Origin: Butyrivibrio sp.
GTDB lineage: Bacteria > Bacillota_A > Clostridia > Lachnospirales > Lachnospiraceae
Assembly (NCBI GenBank): GCA_024690635.1
Contig: JAILOW010000196.1
Span: forward strand, 1-64,000
Length of the DNA stretch: 64,000 nt
Reading direction: 5' to 3'
The notes below the pieces were generated by a model. The model did no database searches. It was not told the DNA's origin and was given only the letters and a program-made list of their open reading frames with translations. The position numbers and the translations under genes were made by a program. Positions 1 through 7,853 of the stretch are shown here, piece by piece; the first letter of the stretch is position 1; every line of letters begins with the position of its first letter.

Positions 1-555
1 GGCCTCAAGAACATATTCTATAGCCTCTTCCGGACATATCTTTTCTCTTTCAACATAGTACGGGCAGTGGTCTCCGATGTACTTTTCGAAGACTATCTGC
101 CTGTCTTTTACATATCCCCTGTCCACCATGTATTTTGCATAGTGAGCCCTTGTTATTACAGCTCCGGGGAAAGTGCTTATAAGCTCCTCGTAGGTTATGG
201 GAATGCCTGCTTCCTCAGAGAGTTTAATGCACATCTTCCTGTTTCTTTCATCTCTCGAATCTATAAACTGTTTTAATCTGCTTATAAATACTTCATTGTG
301 ATGATCGATAAACAATCCGACAACATGTACGTCTTTACCCTCTTCCACAGTAGAAAACTCTATTCCTGGAACAAGCTCCATATCAGGATATCTTTCCTTA
401 GTATAGCTGATAGCCTCATCCAGACCATCTACTGTATCGTGATCCGTCAAAGCTATTGCTGCCAGATTCTTCTCATGTGCATGGTCCATCAGCTCTTTTA
501 CAGAGAAAGTACCATCAGAGCAATTGGAATGTGTGTGTAAATCTATTGGTCTCAT
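1..555 (-). CDS. PHP-domain phosphoesterase, 3' end outside window
   Basis: This is the N-terminal 185 residues of a metal-dependent phosphoesterase of the PHP family, reading leftward off the window edge. The sequence opens with the PHP HxH motif (H7, H9), followed by TDHD at residues 37-40, GIEFS at about 65-69 and VHVVG at 77-80, all metal-ligand regions of the family. Family members of this type (RNase AM / nucleoside bisphosphate phosphatase group) hydrolyse phosphoesters on nucleotides or short RNA; the exact substrate cannot be told from this fragment. ATG at 553-555 has an AGGAG site five bases upstream (561-565). It is divergent from the small peptide gene at 707. The missing C-terminus is due only to the window edge. 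Confidence 0.85.
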   Translation of the reverse strand, partial: MRPIDLHTHSNCSDGTFSVKELMDHAHEKNLAAIALTDHDTVDGLDEAISYTKERYPDMELVPGIEFSTVEEGKDVHVVGLFIDHHNEVFISRLKQFIDSRDERNRKMCIKLSEEAGIPITYEELISTFPGAVITRAHYAKYMVDRGYVKDRQIVFEKYIGDHCPYYVEREKICPEEAIEYVLEA

Positions 556-633
556 TATTTCTCCTCAAATAGCACCACTTTGATGTTTTAATTTGTTCCG
601 CCCTGATTATGAAAAATGGCACTGATATTATTT

Positions 634-663
634 TTTACCATAAATGGCTTTTATTCGTATAAA
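634..663 (+). promoter_or_regulatory. Candidate sigma-A promoter for the GG-leader peptide gene
   Basis: TTTACC at 634-639 and TATAAA at 658-663 are separated by 18 bases, about 45 bases before the ATG at 707. The match to the -35 consensus is only moderate, so this is a tentative call. The rest of the 556-706 gap is AT-rich with no other feature seen. Confidence 0.35.
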
Positions 664-706
664 ATATTAGAAGTAATATATTCCGAACATTAAAGGAGGT
701 TCTCCC

Positions 707-976
707 ATGATGCACAAAGACAATGTAAAAAATCAGTCGGATTCGATGGCAAATTCATCTGCCCAAAAGAATCTTACTGAAAATGCAGGAGCGGAACTTG
801 GTGATGATGAAATGAATAAGGTTTCAGGTGGAGCTGGTGATCAAGGAGGCAGAATTCCTTCCGACGTTCATTGTTCATTCTGCGGATCAGATCGAGTCAA
901 ATATAAATCAAATAATGCATTTGAATGGATATTTGTTTGTAACAACTGTTTTAGGGAAACTCATATACATAAATAA
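707..976 (+). CDS. Double-glycine leader peptide with four-Cys core
   Basis: This is an 89-residue small protein. Residues 30-42 (ELGDDEMNKVSGG) match the double-glycine leader consensus of bacteriocin-type secreted peptides, which C39-peptidase ABC exporters cleave after GG. Cleavage after G42 would release a 47-residue core with C56-x2-C59 and C78-x2-C81, a spacing like a small zinc ribbon, and a His-rich tail (HIHK). ATG 707 follows a strong AAAGGAGG at 692-699; a second ATG follows at once. The N-terminal 30 residues are polar (N, Q, S, K). No C39 exporter, immunity gene or modifying enzyme is visible nearby; the cysteine hydrolase gene starts 41 bases downstream and may be cotranscribed. 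The leader call is from sequence; secretion, zinc binding and activity are inferred. Confidence 0.7.
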   Translation: MMHKDNVKNQSDSMANSSAQKNLTENAGAELGDDEMNKVSGGAGDQGGRIPSDVHCSFCGSDRVKYKSNNAFEWIFVCNNCFRETHIHK

Positions 977-1017
977 TAGAATTCTTATTTTTACTTTGAA
1001 ATCAAGAAGGACACTTT

Positions 1018-1548
1018 ATGAAACTGATAGTAGTGGATATTCAAAAAGGTATTACCGATGAAAGGCTCTATGATTTTGAGAACTTTATCAAAAGATGCAC
1101 AGAGCTTATTGACTCAGCAAGAAAGAATAATGTGGAAGTCATCTACGTTCAGCATGATGACGGCCCGGGAAGCGGATTTTCTGTGGGAGACAGCGATTTT
1201 GAAATAGCTGATCAGGTTACTCCCCTTGAAGGCGAGGAAATATATGTAAAAGAAATAAACAGCTGCTTTGGCAATCCGGATTTTACCTCATATCTAAAAG
1301 ACTGCGGCGAAAAAGAACTGATGATCATCGGACTTCAGACCAACTTCTGCATCGATGCAACCATTAAATCCGCATTTGAAAGAGGCTATACCGTATTCGT
1401 TCCGCAAGGCACAAACTCCACCTTCGACAACGATTACATGAACGCAGAAACCACCTACAAATACTACAACCAAATGATGTGGCCCCGACGCTTCGCAAAC
1501 TGCATAACAGTAGACGAAGCCAAAAAGCTCTTACAAGACTGCGTGTAA
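1018..1548 (+). CDS. Isochorismatase-family cysteine hydrolase
   Basis: This 176-residue protein belongs to the isochorismatase-like cysteine hydrolases, which cleave amide or vinyl-ether bonds in small metabolites (for example nicotinamide or carbamoyl compounds). The expected catalytic triad is visible: D7 in VVDIQKG, K78 in YVKEINS and C111 in GLQTNFCID, with the usual Q-T-x-x-C lead-in. It is a compact single-domain member with no extension. It starts 41 bases after the GG-leader peptide gene with its own AAGGA site, so the two may share a transcript. It is convergent with clpX; its stop codon lies inside one arm of an inverted repeat shared with the clpX 3' end. The substrate is unknown. 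Confidence 0.85.
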   Translation: MKLIVVDIQKGITDERLYDFENFIKRCTELIDSARKNNVEVIYVQHDDGPGSGFSVGDSDFEIADQVTPLEGEEIYVKEINSCFGNPDFTSYLKDCGEKELMIIGLQTNFCIDATIKSAFERGYTVFVPQGTNSTFDNDYMNAETTYKYYNQMMWPRRFANCITVDEAKKLLQDCV

Positions 1549-1606
1549 AGTCCATCCCTGGCGGAAAAGAAATCTCCTCGGCTCTTCCGCCGGAATGGCT
1601 TTACAC
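1543..1606. terminator. Convergent-gene inverted repeat covering both stop codons
   Basis: A long imperfect inverted repeat joins the two convergent 3' ends. The left arm begins GTGTAAAG at 1543 and includes the hydrolase TAA. The right arm ends CTTTACAC at 1606 and includes the clpX TAA. An inner pair, GCGGAA (1561-1566) and TTCCGC (1585-1590), continues the stem. There is no strong T-tract on either side, so it may be a bidirectional terminator or mRNA end-protecting hairpin. Confidence 0.45.
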
Positions 1607-3133
1607 ACTCGTCGCAGCTTCCTTAAATTGAGGGAGCCTTGGCGCAACCTGGTCCCCTCTGATCTCGATGAGCGGCGACGCCTTACCCTCTATGTAATCC
1701 CTGGTGATAGTCACCTTTCCGATGTTCTCATCCTTGGGAATCTCGTACATGATATCCAGCATAAACTCTTCTATAATGGCGCGAAGCGCTCTGGCTCCTG
1801 TTTCTTTTTCAAGGGCCTTGTCTGCTATAGCTTCCAGCGCCGAATCGTCAAATTCAAGATCAACTTCATCAAGAGCAAGAAGCTTTTGATATTGCTTTAA
1901 TATTGCGTTCTTGGGCTCCTTCAGGATCTGCACCAGCATATCCTTGGTAAGCGCCTGCAAAGTACAGATAATGGGAAGTCTTCCAAGAAACTCCGGTATC
2001 ATTCCAAACTTCTTAAGATCCTCAATGGTAACATTTGTAAGGAGATTGGGATCATCCTCGTATTTATCCTTAAGATCCGCATCAAAGCCTATTGAAGTCT
2101 GCTTGTTGAGCCTCTGTGTTATGATCTCTTCAAGATCAGGAAAGGCTCCGCCACAGATAAAGAGAATGTTTCTCGTATTTACCGTAGCAAGAGGAACCAT
2201 GGCATTCTTGCTGCCTGCCCCAACGGGAACCTCAACATTTGAGCCCTCAAGGAGCTTAAGCATTCCCTGCTGAACCGATTCTCCGGAAACATCTCTTGAG
2301 GTTGTGTTTTTCTTTTTTGCGATCTTGTCGATCTCGTCTATAAAGATAATGCCGTGCTCTGTCTTTTCCACATCATTGCCTGCTGCCGCAAGGAGCTTAC
2401 TTACAACAGACTCGATATCATCGCCGATATATCCGGCCTCGGTAAGGGATGTGGCATCCGCTATGGCAAGCGGCACGTCAAGAAGCCTTGCAAGAGTCTT
2501 TACCAGATAGGTCTTACCGCTTCCTGTAGGACCAAGAAGCAGGATGTTTGATTTCTCGATCTCAATCTCATCCATGGTATCCGTCGCAACCCTTTTATAG
2601 TGGTTGTAAACCGCAACAGACATAACCTTTTTTGCCTGATCCTGACCGATTATATACTCATCAAGCTTTGCTTTTATCTTGTGAGGAGCCGGGATGTTCT
2701 TAATATCAAAAGCAGGTTTCTCGGGCTTTTCGCTCTTTTTCTTTATCTTTTGGGAATTGGGGATTCCATCTCCCATGTTCATAAAGCCAAGTCCCGGGAA
2801 TCCGCCCATGTTCTTATTAAGCTCATTCATGAGATTCGGGTTGTTGAGCATGTTCTGATAATCGAACTGACTCACCGCATCCATGGTCTTCTGCATACAG
2901 TCATTGCAGATGCAGATGTTATTGGGCATGTGGAACATCTTGCCGGCTTTGCTCTCGGGGCGTCTGCACACAAAGCAGACATCCTCGAAAACATCCTTGT
3001 TCTCGCCGCCATCTGAGCTCTCTTCTTTATTTTCCGCAGCAGAAGATTCAGCCCCGTCTGAATCAGCGGGGCTGAAATTTTCGTTATCTGTTACTTCTCT
3101 AAAATCAAAATCGTCGTTTCTGTTATCTGTCAT
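1601..3133 (-). CDS. clpX: ATP-dependent Clp protease ATP-binding subunit ClpX
   Basis: ClpX is the AAA+ unfoldase that feeds substrates to ClpP in the cytoplasm. The 510-residue product has an acidic N-terminal extension (about 1-50), a C4 zinc-binding domain (C53, C56, C76, C79), an Asn/Met/Gly-rich insert at about 90-125, Walker A GPTGSGKT (201-208), pore loop GYIG (234-237), Walker B IIFIDEID (262-269) and a SIGF loop for docking to ClpP. Typical ClpX is about 420 residues, so the extension and insert are extra. It lies 14 bases after htrA on the same strand, suggesting a protein quality-control operon; no clpP or lon is in the window. The ATG has a GGAGA site upstream. Confidence 0.95.
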   Translation of the reverse strand: MTDNRNDDFDFREVTDNENFSPADSDGAESSAAENKEESSDGGENKDVFEDVCFVCRRPESKAGKMFHMPNNICICNDCMQKTMDAVSQFDYQNMLNNPNLMNELNKNMGGFPGLGFMNMGDGIPNSQKIKKKSEKPEKPAFDIKNIPAPHKIKAKLDEYIIGQDQAKKVMSVAVYNHYKRVATDTMDEIEIEKSNILLLGPTGSGKTYLVKTLARLLDVPLAIADATSLTEAGYIGDDIESVVSKLLAAAGNDVEKTEHGIIFIDEIDKIAKKKNTTSRDVSGESVQQGMLKLLEGSNVEVPVGAGSKNAMVPLATVNTRNILFICGGAFPDLEEIITQRLNKQTSIGFDADLKDKYEDDPNLLTNVTIEDLKKFGMIPEFLGRLPIICTLQALTKDMLVQILKEPKNAILKQYQKLLALDEVDLEFDDSALEAIADKALEKETGARALRAIIEEFMLDIMYEIPKDENIGKVTITRDYIEGKASPLIEIRGDQVAPRLPQFKEAATSV

Positions 3134-3147
3134 CTTCTCTCCGCAGA

Positions 3148-4845
3148 TCAGTGTCCGCCCTGGCTTCCCTGACCGCCGTTAAACTGGCCGTTTCCGCCGC
3201 CTTCAGCAGCATTGGAATCCGCACCGCCTGTTGTTCCTGAACCGGGTCCAAGAGTAACCGTGTAAGTAGCCTCTTTGTACTCCTGTCCCATCTGTCTCAT
3301 AACCACTACTTCTACTTCTGTTCCTGCAGCATAATACTGAAGTCTGGTCTGAAGGTCATCCATTGAAGTGATCTCGCTGCCGTCAAAGCCAACGATAACA
3401 TCACCCTTCTCAAGACCTGCAGCCTCTGCACCGCCGCCGTTTGTAATCTCTGCTACGTATACGCCCTGAGGGATTCCGTAGCCCTGTGTAACCTCTGCTG
3501 TAACGCTGACACCGGATATTCCGATATATCCTCTGTCTGCAGAAGCAACCTTGATCCTTGTCTGCTCATTCATGAGCTGCTCGATAATGGGCTTTGCAAC
3601 TGAGATAGGAATGGCATATCCCATACCTTCTACAGTATCTCCGCCGATTTTATTGGAATTGATTCCGATAACTTCACCCTGGACGTTAAGAAGTGCTCCG
3701 CCTGAGTTACCGGGGTTGATAGCTGCATCAGTCTGTATGAATCCAATGGAATCGCCGTCTTCCATCTCGATAGATCTGTTAAGAGCAGAGATAACGCCTG
3801 TTGTAACTGACTGGCCGTAGCCAAGAGCATTACCGATAGCGATTGCAGGCTCTCCAAGTGTAAGGGCATCGCTGTCACCAAGTGTTGCGATCTTTATGGT
3901 ATCAAGTGTATCTGAATCAATGGAATCAAGCATAACTGCTATAACAGCAAGATCCATGTCAGAATTTGTACCCTTTACAACAGCCTCTACTGTGGAATCA
4001 TCTGTAAAGATAACCTCAAGAGTATCGGCGCCTTCTATAACGTGGTAGTTGGTTGCCACAAGAAGTTCATTGTCATTCTTACCTACTATGATACCACTTC
4101 CGGAAGCTGTAGCCTCCTGATCGATGGAATATCCAAAGTAGCTTGCTGACTGGGTGTAGTTATTGTGGATCATGACCATTGCAGGCATAACCTCATTAAC
4201 AACCTGTGTAACATCGGTTACAACCGCAAGAGAATCACCTGAAACTGTAGTGGTCTTGATCTCCTTGTCAGCGTTGGCAGATGCCTGCTGCTCGGTAGTT
4301 TCATTCTCAATTACCTCAGGATCGGTTTTCTCTGACTGATCCTGCTGGGTAATGGTGTAGTGCTCACTCTTGAAGGTGATGTGATTGCCGATGGTCTTGT
4401 AAGCTCCGTATACGCCGCCTGTGATAAGTGCAGCGACAGCAACTATTGCAGCAACTCTTCCCAGGATGTTCTTTTTCTTTTTAACAGGAGGTGTTACACC
4501 ACCGTTACCGGTTGAATACTGGTAGTTACCGTATACAGGCTGTGTGCCCTTGGCCTGATTGTAACTGTAATTGTTCTGGCCGTAGGAATAACCTGAATTG
4601 TTGTAGGTATTCTGACCGTAGGTGTTGTTTGAATATCCGGTGTTTCCCGTTGAATAAGGATTGCTGCCGGAATATGCACCATTTCCTGTTCCGGAATAAT
4701 TGTAGCTCCTGTAAGTGTTGGTGCTTTTCTGATTGTTATTATTAGCAGCCCACTGTCCAAGATCTACTGTCTGGTTTGAGCCGTTATTAGCGGTGTTGGA
4801 ATTGTATGTTTTTTCGTTAACTTCGTTTCTCTCGTCTTCGTACAT
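3148..4845 (-). CDS. htrA: HtrA/DegP-like membrane serine protease with PDZ domain
   Basis: This is a 565-residue S1C protease acting on misfolded proteins at the outer face of the membrane. Residues 1-120 form a cytoplasmic low-complexity region rich in Asn, Tyr, Ser, Gly, Thr and Gln, followed by KKKK and one transmembrane helix at about 128-149. The trypsin-like domain (about 205-430) shows the full triad: H268 in TNYHVIEG, D298 in SDMDLAV and S381 in PGNSGGAL. A single PDZ domain spans about 435-533, and a Gly-rich tail (GG, GQ repeats) ends the protein. The gene is followed 14 bases later by clpX on the same strand. The length and N/Y-rich head are typical of large Firmicute HtrA homologues, but the head is unusually long and repetitive. 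Confidence 0.92.
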   Translation of the reverse strand: MYEDERNEVNEKTYNSNTANNGSNQTVDLGQWAANNNNQKSTNTYRSYNYSGTGNGAYSGSNPYSTGNTGYSNNTYGQNTYNNSGYSYGQNNYSYNQAKGTQPVYGNYQYSTGNGGVTPPVKKKKNILGRVAAIVAVAALITGGVYGAYKTIGNHITFKSEHYTITQQDQSEKTDPEVIENETTEQQASANADKEIKTTTVSGDSLAVVTDVTQVVNEVMPAMVMIHNNYTQSASYFGYSIDQEATASGSGIIVGKNDNELLVATNYHVIEGADTLEVIFTDDSTVEAVVKGTNSDMDLAVIAVMLDSIDSDTLDTIKIATLGDSDALTLGEPAIAIGNALGYGQSVTTGVISALNRSIEMEDGDSIGFIQTDAAINPGNSGGALLNVQGEVIGINSNKIGGDTVEGMGYAIPISVAKPIIEQLMNEQTRIKVASADRGYIGISGVSVTAEVTQGYGIPQGVYVAEITNGGGAEAAGLEKGDVIVGFDGSEITSMDDLQTRLQYYAAGTEVEVVVMRQMGQEYKEATYTVTLGPGSGTTGGADSNAAEGGGNGQFNGGQGSQGGH

Positions 4846-4932
4846 AACTAGTCCCGTCCTTTCTTTTTATGGTTTGAGTATAGATTTATTCTGTGACGGA
4901 ATTGTGTTTTATTTATTATAAATAAATTAATA

Positions 4933-5199
4933 TTAGTCTTCTTCTATTACATGTATTTCCATGTAGTCAAATGGTATTTCTTCTATAAATGCATCCTTTG
5001 TAAACCTGCATTTGGCATGGATCTGAAACTCTTTTACCACATTGTCCAGCCATATGGGCTTTGGCAGATCCATCTCGTAGCACGCCTTTTCGATGGCATT
5101 AAATACCTTATGTGTTCTTGTATCCTGCGTATCGTCGCAAACCACCATATCCTTCAAAAGATGATTGTCCTCAACGATCCTCACCCATAATCTAAACAA
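4933..5199 (-). CDS. Small protein of unknown function
   Basis: An 88-residue soluble acidic protein not recognised. It starts at a TTG (5197-5199) supported by GGGAGG nine bases upstream; the next in-frame alternative is a GTG five codons later. The sequence has no signal peptide or membrane segment and two Cys (one in KACYEM, one in AKCRF). It sits between htrA and galE on the same strand, just downstream of the first copy of a three-hairpin intergenic repeat, and 87 bases before the htrA ATG. Being intact with a good ribosome site, it is probably real; the function is not inferable. Confidence 0.6.
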   Translation of the reverse strand: MFRLWVRIVEDNHLLKDMVVCDDTQDTRTHKVFNAIEKACYEMDLPKPIWLDNVVKEFQIHAKCRFTKDAFIEEIPFDYMEIHVIEED

Positions 5200-5233
5200 C
5201 TAAGCTTTCCTCCCAAAATCAAACATTTATATA

Positions 5234-5368
5234 GAGTTTTGCTTGCAAAACTCTTGCGCCGAGTGCGGTTGCTGCAAGCAACAATTACATTACGCACGAG
5301 TGCGCATCCCCAGCGGAGCGTTTTTATGTTATAGGATTTGTCTTGCAAATCCTATAACATAAAAACGC
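5234..5368. repeat. Three-hairpin intergenic repeat, copy 1
   Basis: Hairpin A is GAGTTTTGC (5234-5242) with GCAAAACTC (5245-5253). Structure B (5256-5305) has outer GCGC arms, two facing CGAG tetrads (5260-5263 and 5297-5300), inner TGCG/CGCA arms and an apical GTTGC/GCAAC hairpin (5268-5282). Hairpin C is a perfect 23-bp stem (5318-5340 with 5346-5368, 5-base loop). The same layout with compensating changes recurs at 9379-9497. It lies between the galE terminator and the next leftward gene. Function unknown. Confidence 0.75.
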
Positions 5369-5393
5369 ATACCCTATATATTATAAGGTATGC
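5361..5393 (-). terminator. Intrinsic terminator of galE
   Basis: Read leftward, GCATACC (5387-5393) pairs with GGTATGC (5367-5373) and is followed by GTTTTTAT (A-run at 5361-5365 on the + strand). The T-tract is also one arm of repeat hairpin C. Confidence 0.7.
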
Positions 5394-5430
5394 GCTTCAT
5401 TATTGCCATTATCAGTACTTAAGACCTCAA

Positions 5431-6447
5431 TTATCCCTCATATCCGTTAGGGTTCTGGCTCTGCCATCTCCAGGAGTCCTCGCACATCTCTCTGATGCCG
5501 TTCTGTGCTTTCCAGCCAAGTTCTTTCTCAGCCTTATCAGCCTTTGAATAGCAGGTTGCGATATCTCCGGCACGTCTTGCCTGGATCTCGTAAGGGATCT
5601 TTACTCCCGTAGCCTCTTCAAAGTTCTTTACGATATCAAGAACGCTGTATCCGATGCCTGTTCCCAGGTTATAGATGTTAAGTCCGCTTCCGGGTGCAAG
5701 CTTGGCAAGTGCCTTAACATGGCCAACAGCCAGATCAACTACGTGGATGTAGTCGCGGACGCCGGTTCCGTCATGTGTGTCGTAATCATTGCCGAATACT
5801 GCAAGCTTGGGGAGCTTACCAACTGCAACCTGTGTGATGTAAGGCATAAGGTTGTTGGGAATACCGTTGGGGTTCTCTCCGATGGTTCCGCTCTTGTGTG
5901 CTCCGATAGGATTGAAGTAACGAAGAAGAACTACATTCCACTCGGGATCAGCCTTCTGAATATCTGTAAGGATCTGCTCAAGCATGGACTTGGTCCATCC
6001 GTAAGGATTGGTGCACTGTCCCTTGGGGCACTCCTCAGTTATAGGAATAAATGCAGGATTGCCGTAAACTGTAGCAGATGATGAAAAGATGATGTTCTTG
6101 CATCCGTGCTTTCTCATAACATCTACCAGTGTAAGCGTTCCTGTAATATTGTTGTCGTAATACTCCCAGGGTTTCTGAACTGACTCGCCCACCGCCTTAA
6201 GTCCGGCAAAGTGGATAACGCTGTCTATCTTTTCTGCGGCAAATATCTTTTCAAGAGCATCTCTGTCTCTGATGTCTGCCTCGTAGAAAGGAACGGGCTT
6301 TCCCGTAAGCTTTTCTACTCTCTCAAGCGCCTTCCTGCTGGCATTGGCAAGGTTGTCCATAACCACAACCTCGTGGCCCGCATTCTGAAGCTCAACTACT
6401 GTATGTGATCCGATATAACCTGCACCGCCTGTTACAAGAATTGCCAT
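5431..6447 (-). CDS. galE: UDP-glucose 4-epimerase
   Basis: GalE interconverts UDP-glucose and UDP-galactose (Leloir pathway, cell-surface polysaccharide precursors) in the cytoplasm using bound NAD. The 338-residue protein starts with the Rossmann motif [11 protein letters not shown], has the SDR catalytic Ser region (FSSSATVYG) and the YGWTKSM motif with Tyr and Lys, and the substrate-binding RYFNPIGAH segment. I place the start at ATG 6445-6447, eight bases after GGAGAGG; an upstream GTG overlaps that ribosome site and is unlikely. It has its own promoter (6506-6534) and terminator, so it is probably monocistronic. The neighbouring UDP-sugar pyrophosphorylase suggests linked nucleotide-sugar supply. 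Confidence 0.95.
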   Translation of the reverse strand: MAILVTGGAGYIGSHTVVELQNAGHEVVVMDNLANASRKALERVEKLTGKPVPFYEADIRDRDALEKIFAAEKIDSVIHFAGLKAVGESVQKPWEYYDNNITGTLTLVDVMRKHGCKNIIFSSSATVYGNPAFIPITEECPKGQCTNPYGWTKSMLEQILTDIQKADPEWNVVLLRYFNPIGAHKSGTIGENPNGIPNNLMPYITQVAVGKLPKLAVFGNDYDTHDGTGVRDYIHVVDLAVGHVKALAKLAPGSGLNIYNLGTGIGYSVLDIVKNFEEATGVKIPYEIQARRAGDIATCYSKADKAEKELGWKAQNGIREMCEDSWRWQSQNPNGYEG

Positions 6448-6505
6448 AGTTTTCACCTCTCCAGTAAATAAATAGTCGTAACATGTCTTTTGTTATCTGT
6501 AATAT

Positions 6506-6534
6506 ATTCTAACCACGAACCGCGCCGACATCAA
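6506..6534 (-). promoter_or_regulatory. sigma-A promoter of galE
   Basis: On the minus strand, TTGATG (6529-6534) and TAGAAT (6506-6511) are spaced by 17 bases, placing the start of transcription about 50 bases before the galE ATG. Confidence 0.6.
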
Positions 6535-6590
6535 TTCACTTTTGTTACAACAACCTGTCAAAATGTTAAATCAGCCCGGATAAAAATGAC

Positions 6591-7820
6591 TTACAGTTCA
6601 ATTCCGCACTTTTTGCAAAGCTCTCTTGCAGTGTCCACAGAATCAACACCCTCTTTGTTTTTGATGGGTGCAAACTCATACTCTCTGACAACCTCATAAG
6701 GAAGACAGCTGTCAAGCATGTGGATCATATCAAGAACCAGCTGCTCGAACTTGCAGCCGTTGGGTGCTTCGGGCTTGATAAGCTGTGCATTTTCATCGAT
6801 ATAAGGGATCTTCTTTTCCACAACATGGAGAGGAAGAGTCTTTTTAGCTATTTCATAAAGAGCTTTTTCATTAAAGAGATAGTTAAGGATAACTCCGTAG
6901 TTGTAAGCAGGATCGCCGTTTGCATCCTTTGCATCCATCATCTCCTGTGAGAGCTCGTAGTACTCAACGATTGAAGGCTTGCCATCTTCCAGGCACATAA
7001 CGCCTACCTTCTCATCGGGAGCGTTCTTTCTGACAACCTTGGCACCGCAGTCAACGCCGGCTTCAAGAGTAGCGCCCACAAACAGGGGATCTGCAATCCT
7101 CTGAAGGACGTTGTCCACGGAAAAGATATCTATCCACTCGATACCCTCTTTCAGGATCAGGTCGCGAAGTCCTGCCTTCAAAAGAGATGAATACCAGCCT
7201 GCGTTACCGTTGGGTGAAGTGGAGATCCTGAATCTGCTCTCCATATAAACCCTGCCTTCATAATCGGAAGCAGGAGCCATCTCCTGTTTAAAGAAAGTAA
7301 CCTTGTCCTCGGGATAACCAAAGAAGTCATGCTCCTTAAGGAAGTTTACGGTTGCATCATTGTTCTTTTCACTGGTCATGATAAAGAGACGAAGATATGT
7401 GCCGTCAGCTGCCTTTACAGTGTCCATAAGGTTCTCGATAAGCCTCTGGAAGATGTAAACATGTTTGGTAAGTCCGATATCGTACATACCCTTGGGGTTA
7501 TCCGAGCCAAGTCTTGTGCCCATTCCGCCTGCCAAAAGAACTGCAGCCACCTTGCCCTCTTTGAGGGCCTTGGTGCCGATTTCATAAAACTCATCCTTTC
7601 TCTTTTCGATATCTGAAACCTGAAGAGCGGCAAGGGGAGCAAACTCTCCTCTTGCATCACCCTTTCCGAGATTTTTGCAGTTTGCAAGTACCGCAAAATC
7701 CGTATCTTCTATCTGCTGAAGGAGCTCTTTTTTCTCGCTGTCTGAGAGCTCGTCATAATATTTAAGTACATGTAACTGGCCGTATTTCTCCAGTTTTTCT
7801 TTTGCTGCCTGAAAATCCAT
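6591..7820 (-). CDS. UTP-dependent sugar-1-phosphate uridylyltransferase (UDPGP family)
   Basis: This 409-residue enzyme belongs to the eukaryote-like UDPGP/UAP1 family that makes UDP-glucose or UDP-N-acetylhexosamine from UTP and the sugar 1-phosphate. The nucleotide-binding loop LLAGGMGTRLG and following PKGMYDIG lie at about residues 95-115; further family signatures are FIMTSEKN, FFKQEMAP and a VDNVLQR-type segment. It is much more like UAP1-type enzymes than bacterial GalU. The gene begins 33 bases after the GH25 lysozyme stop on the same strand, with an AAAGGAAA ribosome site, so the two are likely cotranscribed from the promoter at 9342-9371. Whether the sugar is glucose, GlcNAc or GalNAc cannot be settled by eye. 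Confidence 0.88.
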   Translation of the reverse strand: MDFQAAKEKLEKYGQLHVLKYYDELSDSEKKELLQQIEDTDFAVLANCKNLGKGDARGEFAPLAALQVSDIEKRKDEFYEIGTKALKEGKVAAVLLAGGMGTRLGSDNPKGMYDIGLTKHVYIFQRLIENLMDTVKAADGTYLRLFIMTSEKNNDATVNFLKEHDFFGYPEDKVTFFKQEMAPASDYEGRVYMESRFRISTSPNGNAGWYSSLLKAGLRDLILKEGIEWIDIFSVDNVLQRIADPLFVGATLEAGVDCGAKVVRKNAPDEKVGVMCLEDGKPSIVEYYELSQEMMDAKDANGDPAYNYGVILNYLFNEKALYEIAKKTLPLHVVEKKIPYIDENAQLIKPEAPNGCKFEQLVLDMIHMLDSCLPYEVVREYEFAPIKNKEGVDSVDTARELCKKCGIEL

Positions 7821-7853
7821 TTCTTTTTCCTTTCATAAAACCATATATCACAA

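Noticed and set aside
4494..4760. 88-codon open frame inside the HtrA head, other frame
   Set aside because: It is a shadow of the low-complexity, repetitive codons (AAC, TAC, GGT) of the HtrA N-terminus; no ribosome site.
5234..5400. CRISPR array or tandem repeats downstream of galE
   Set aside because: The repeats are inverted and form nested hairpins; there are no regularly spaced direct repeats or spacers.
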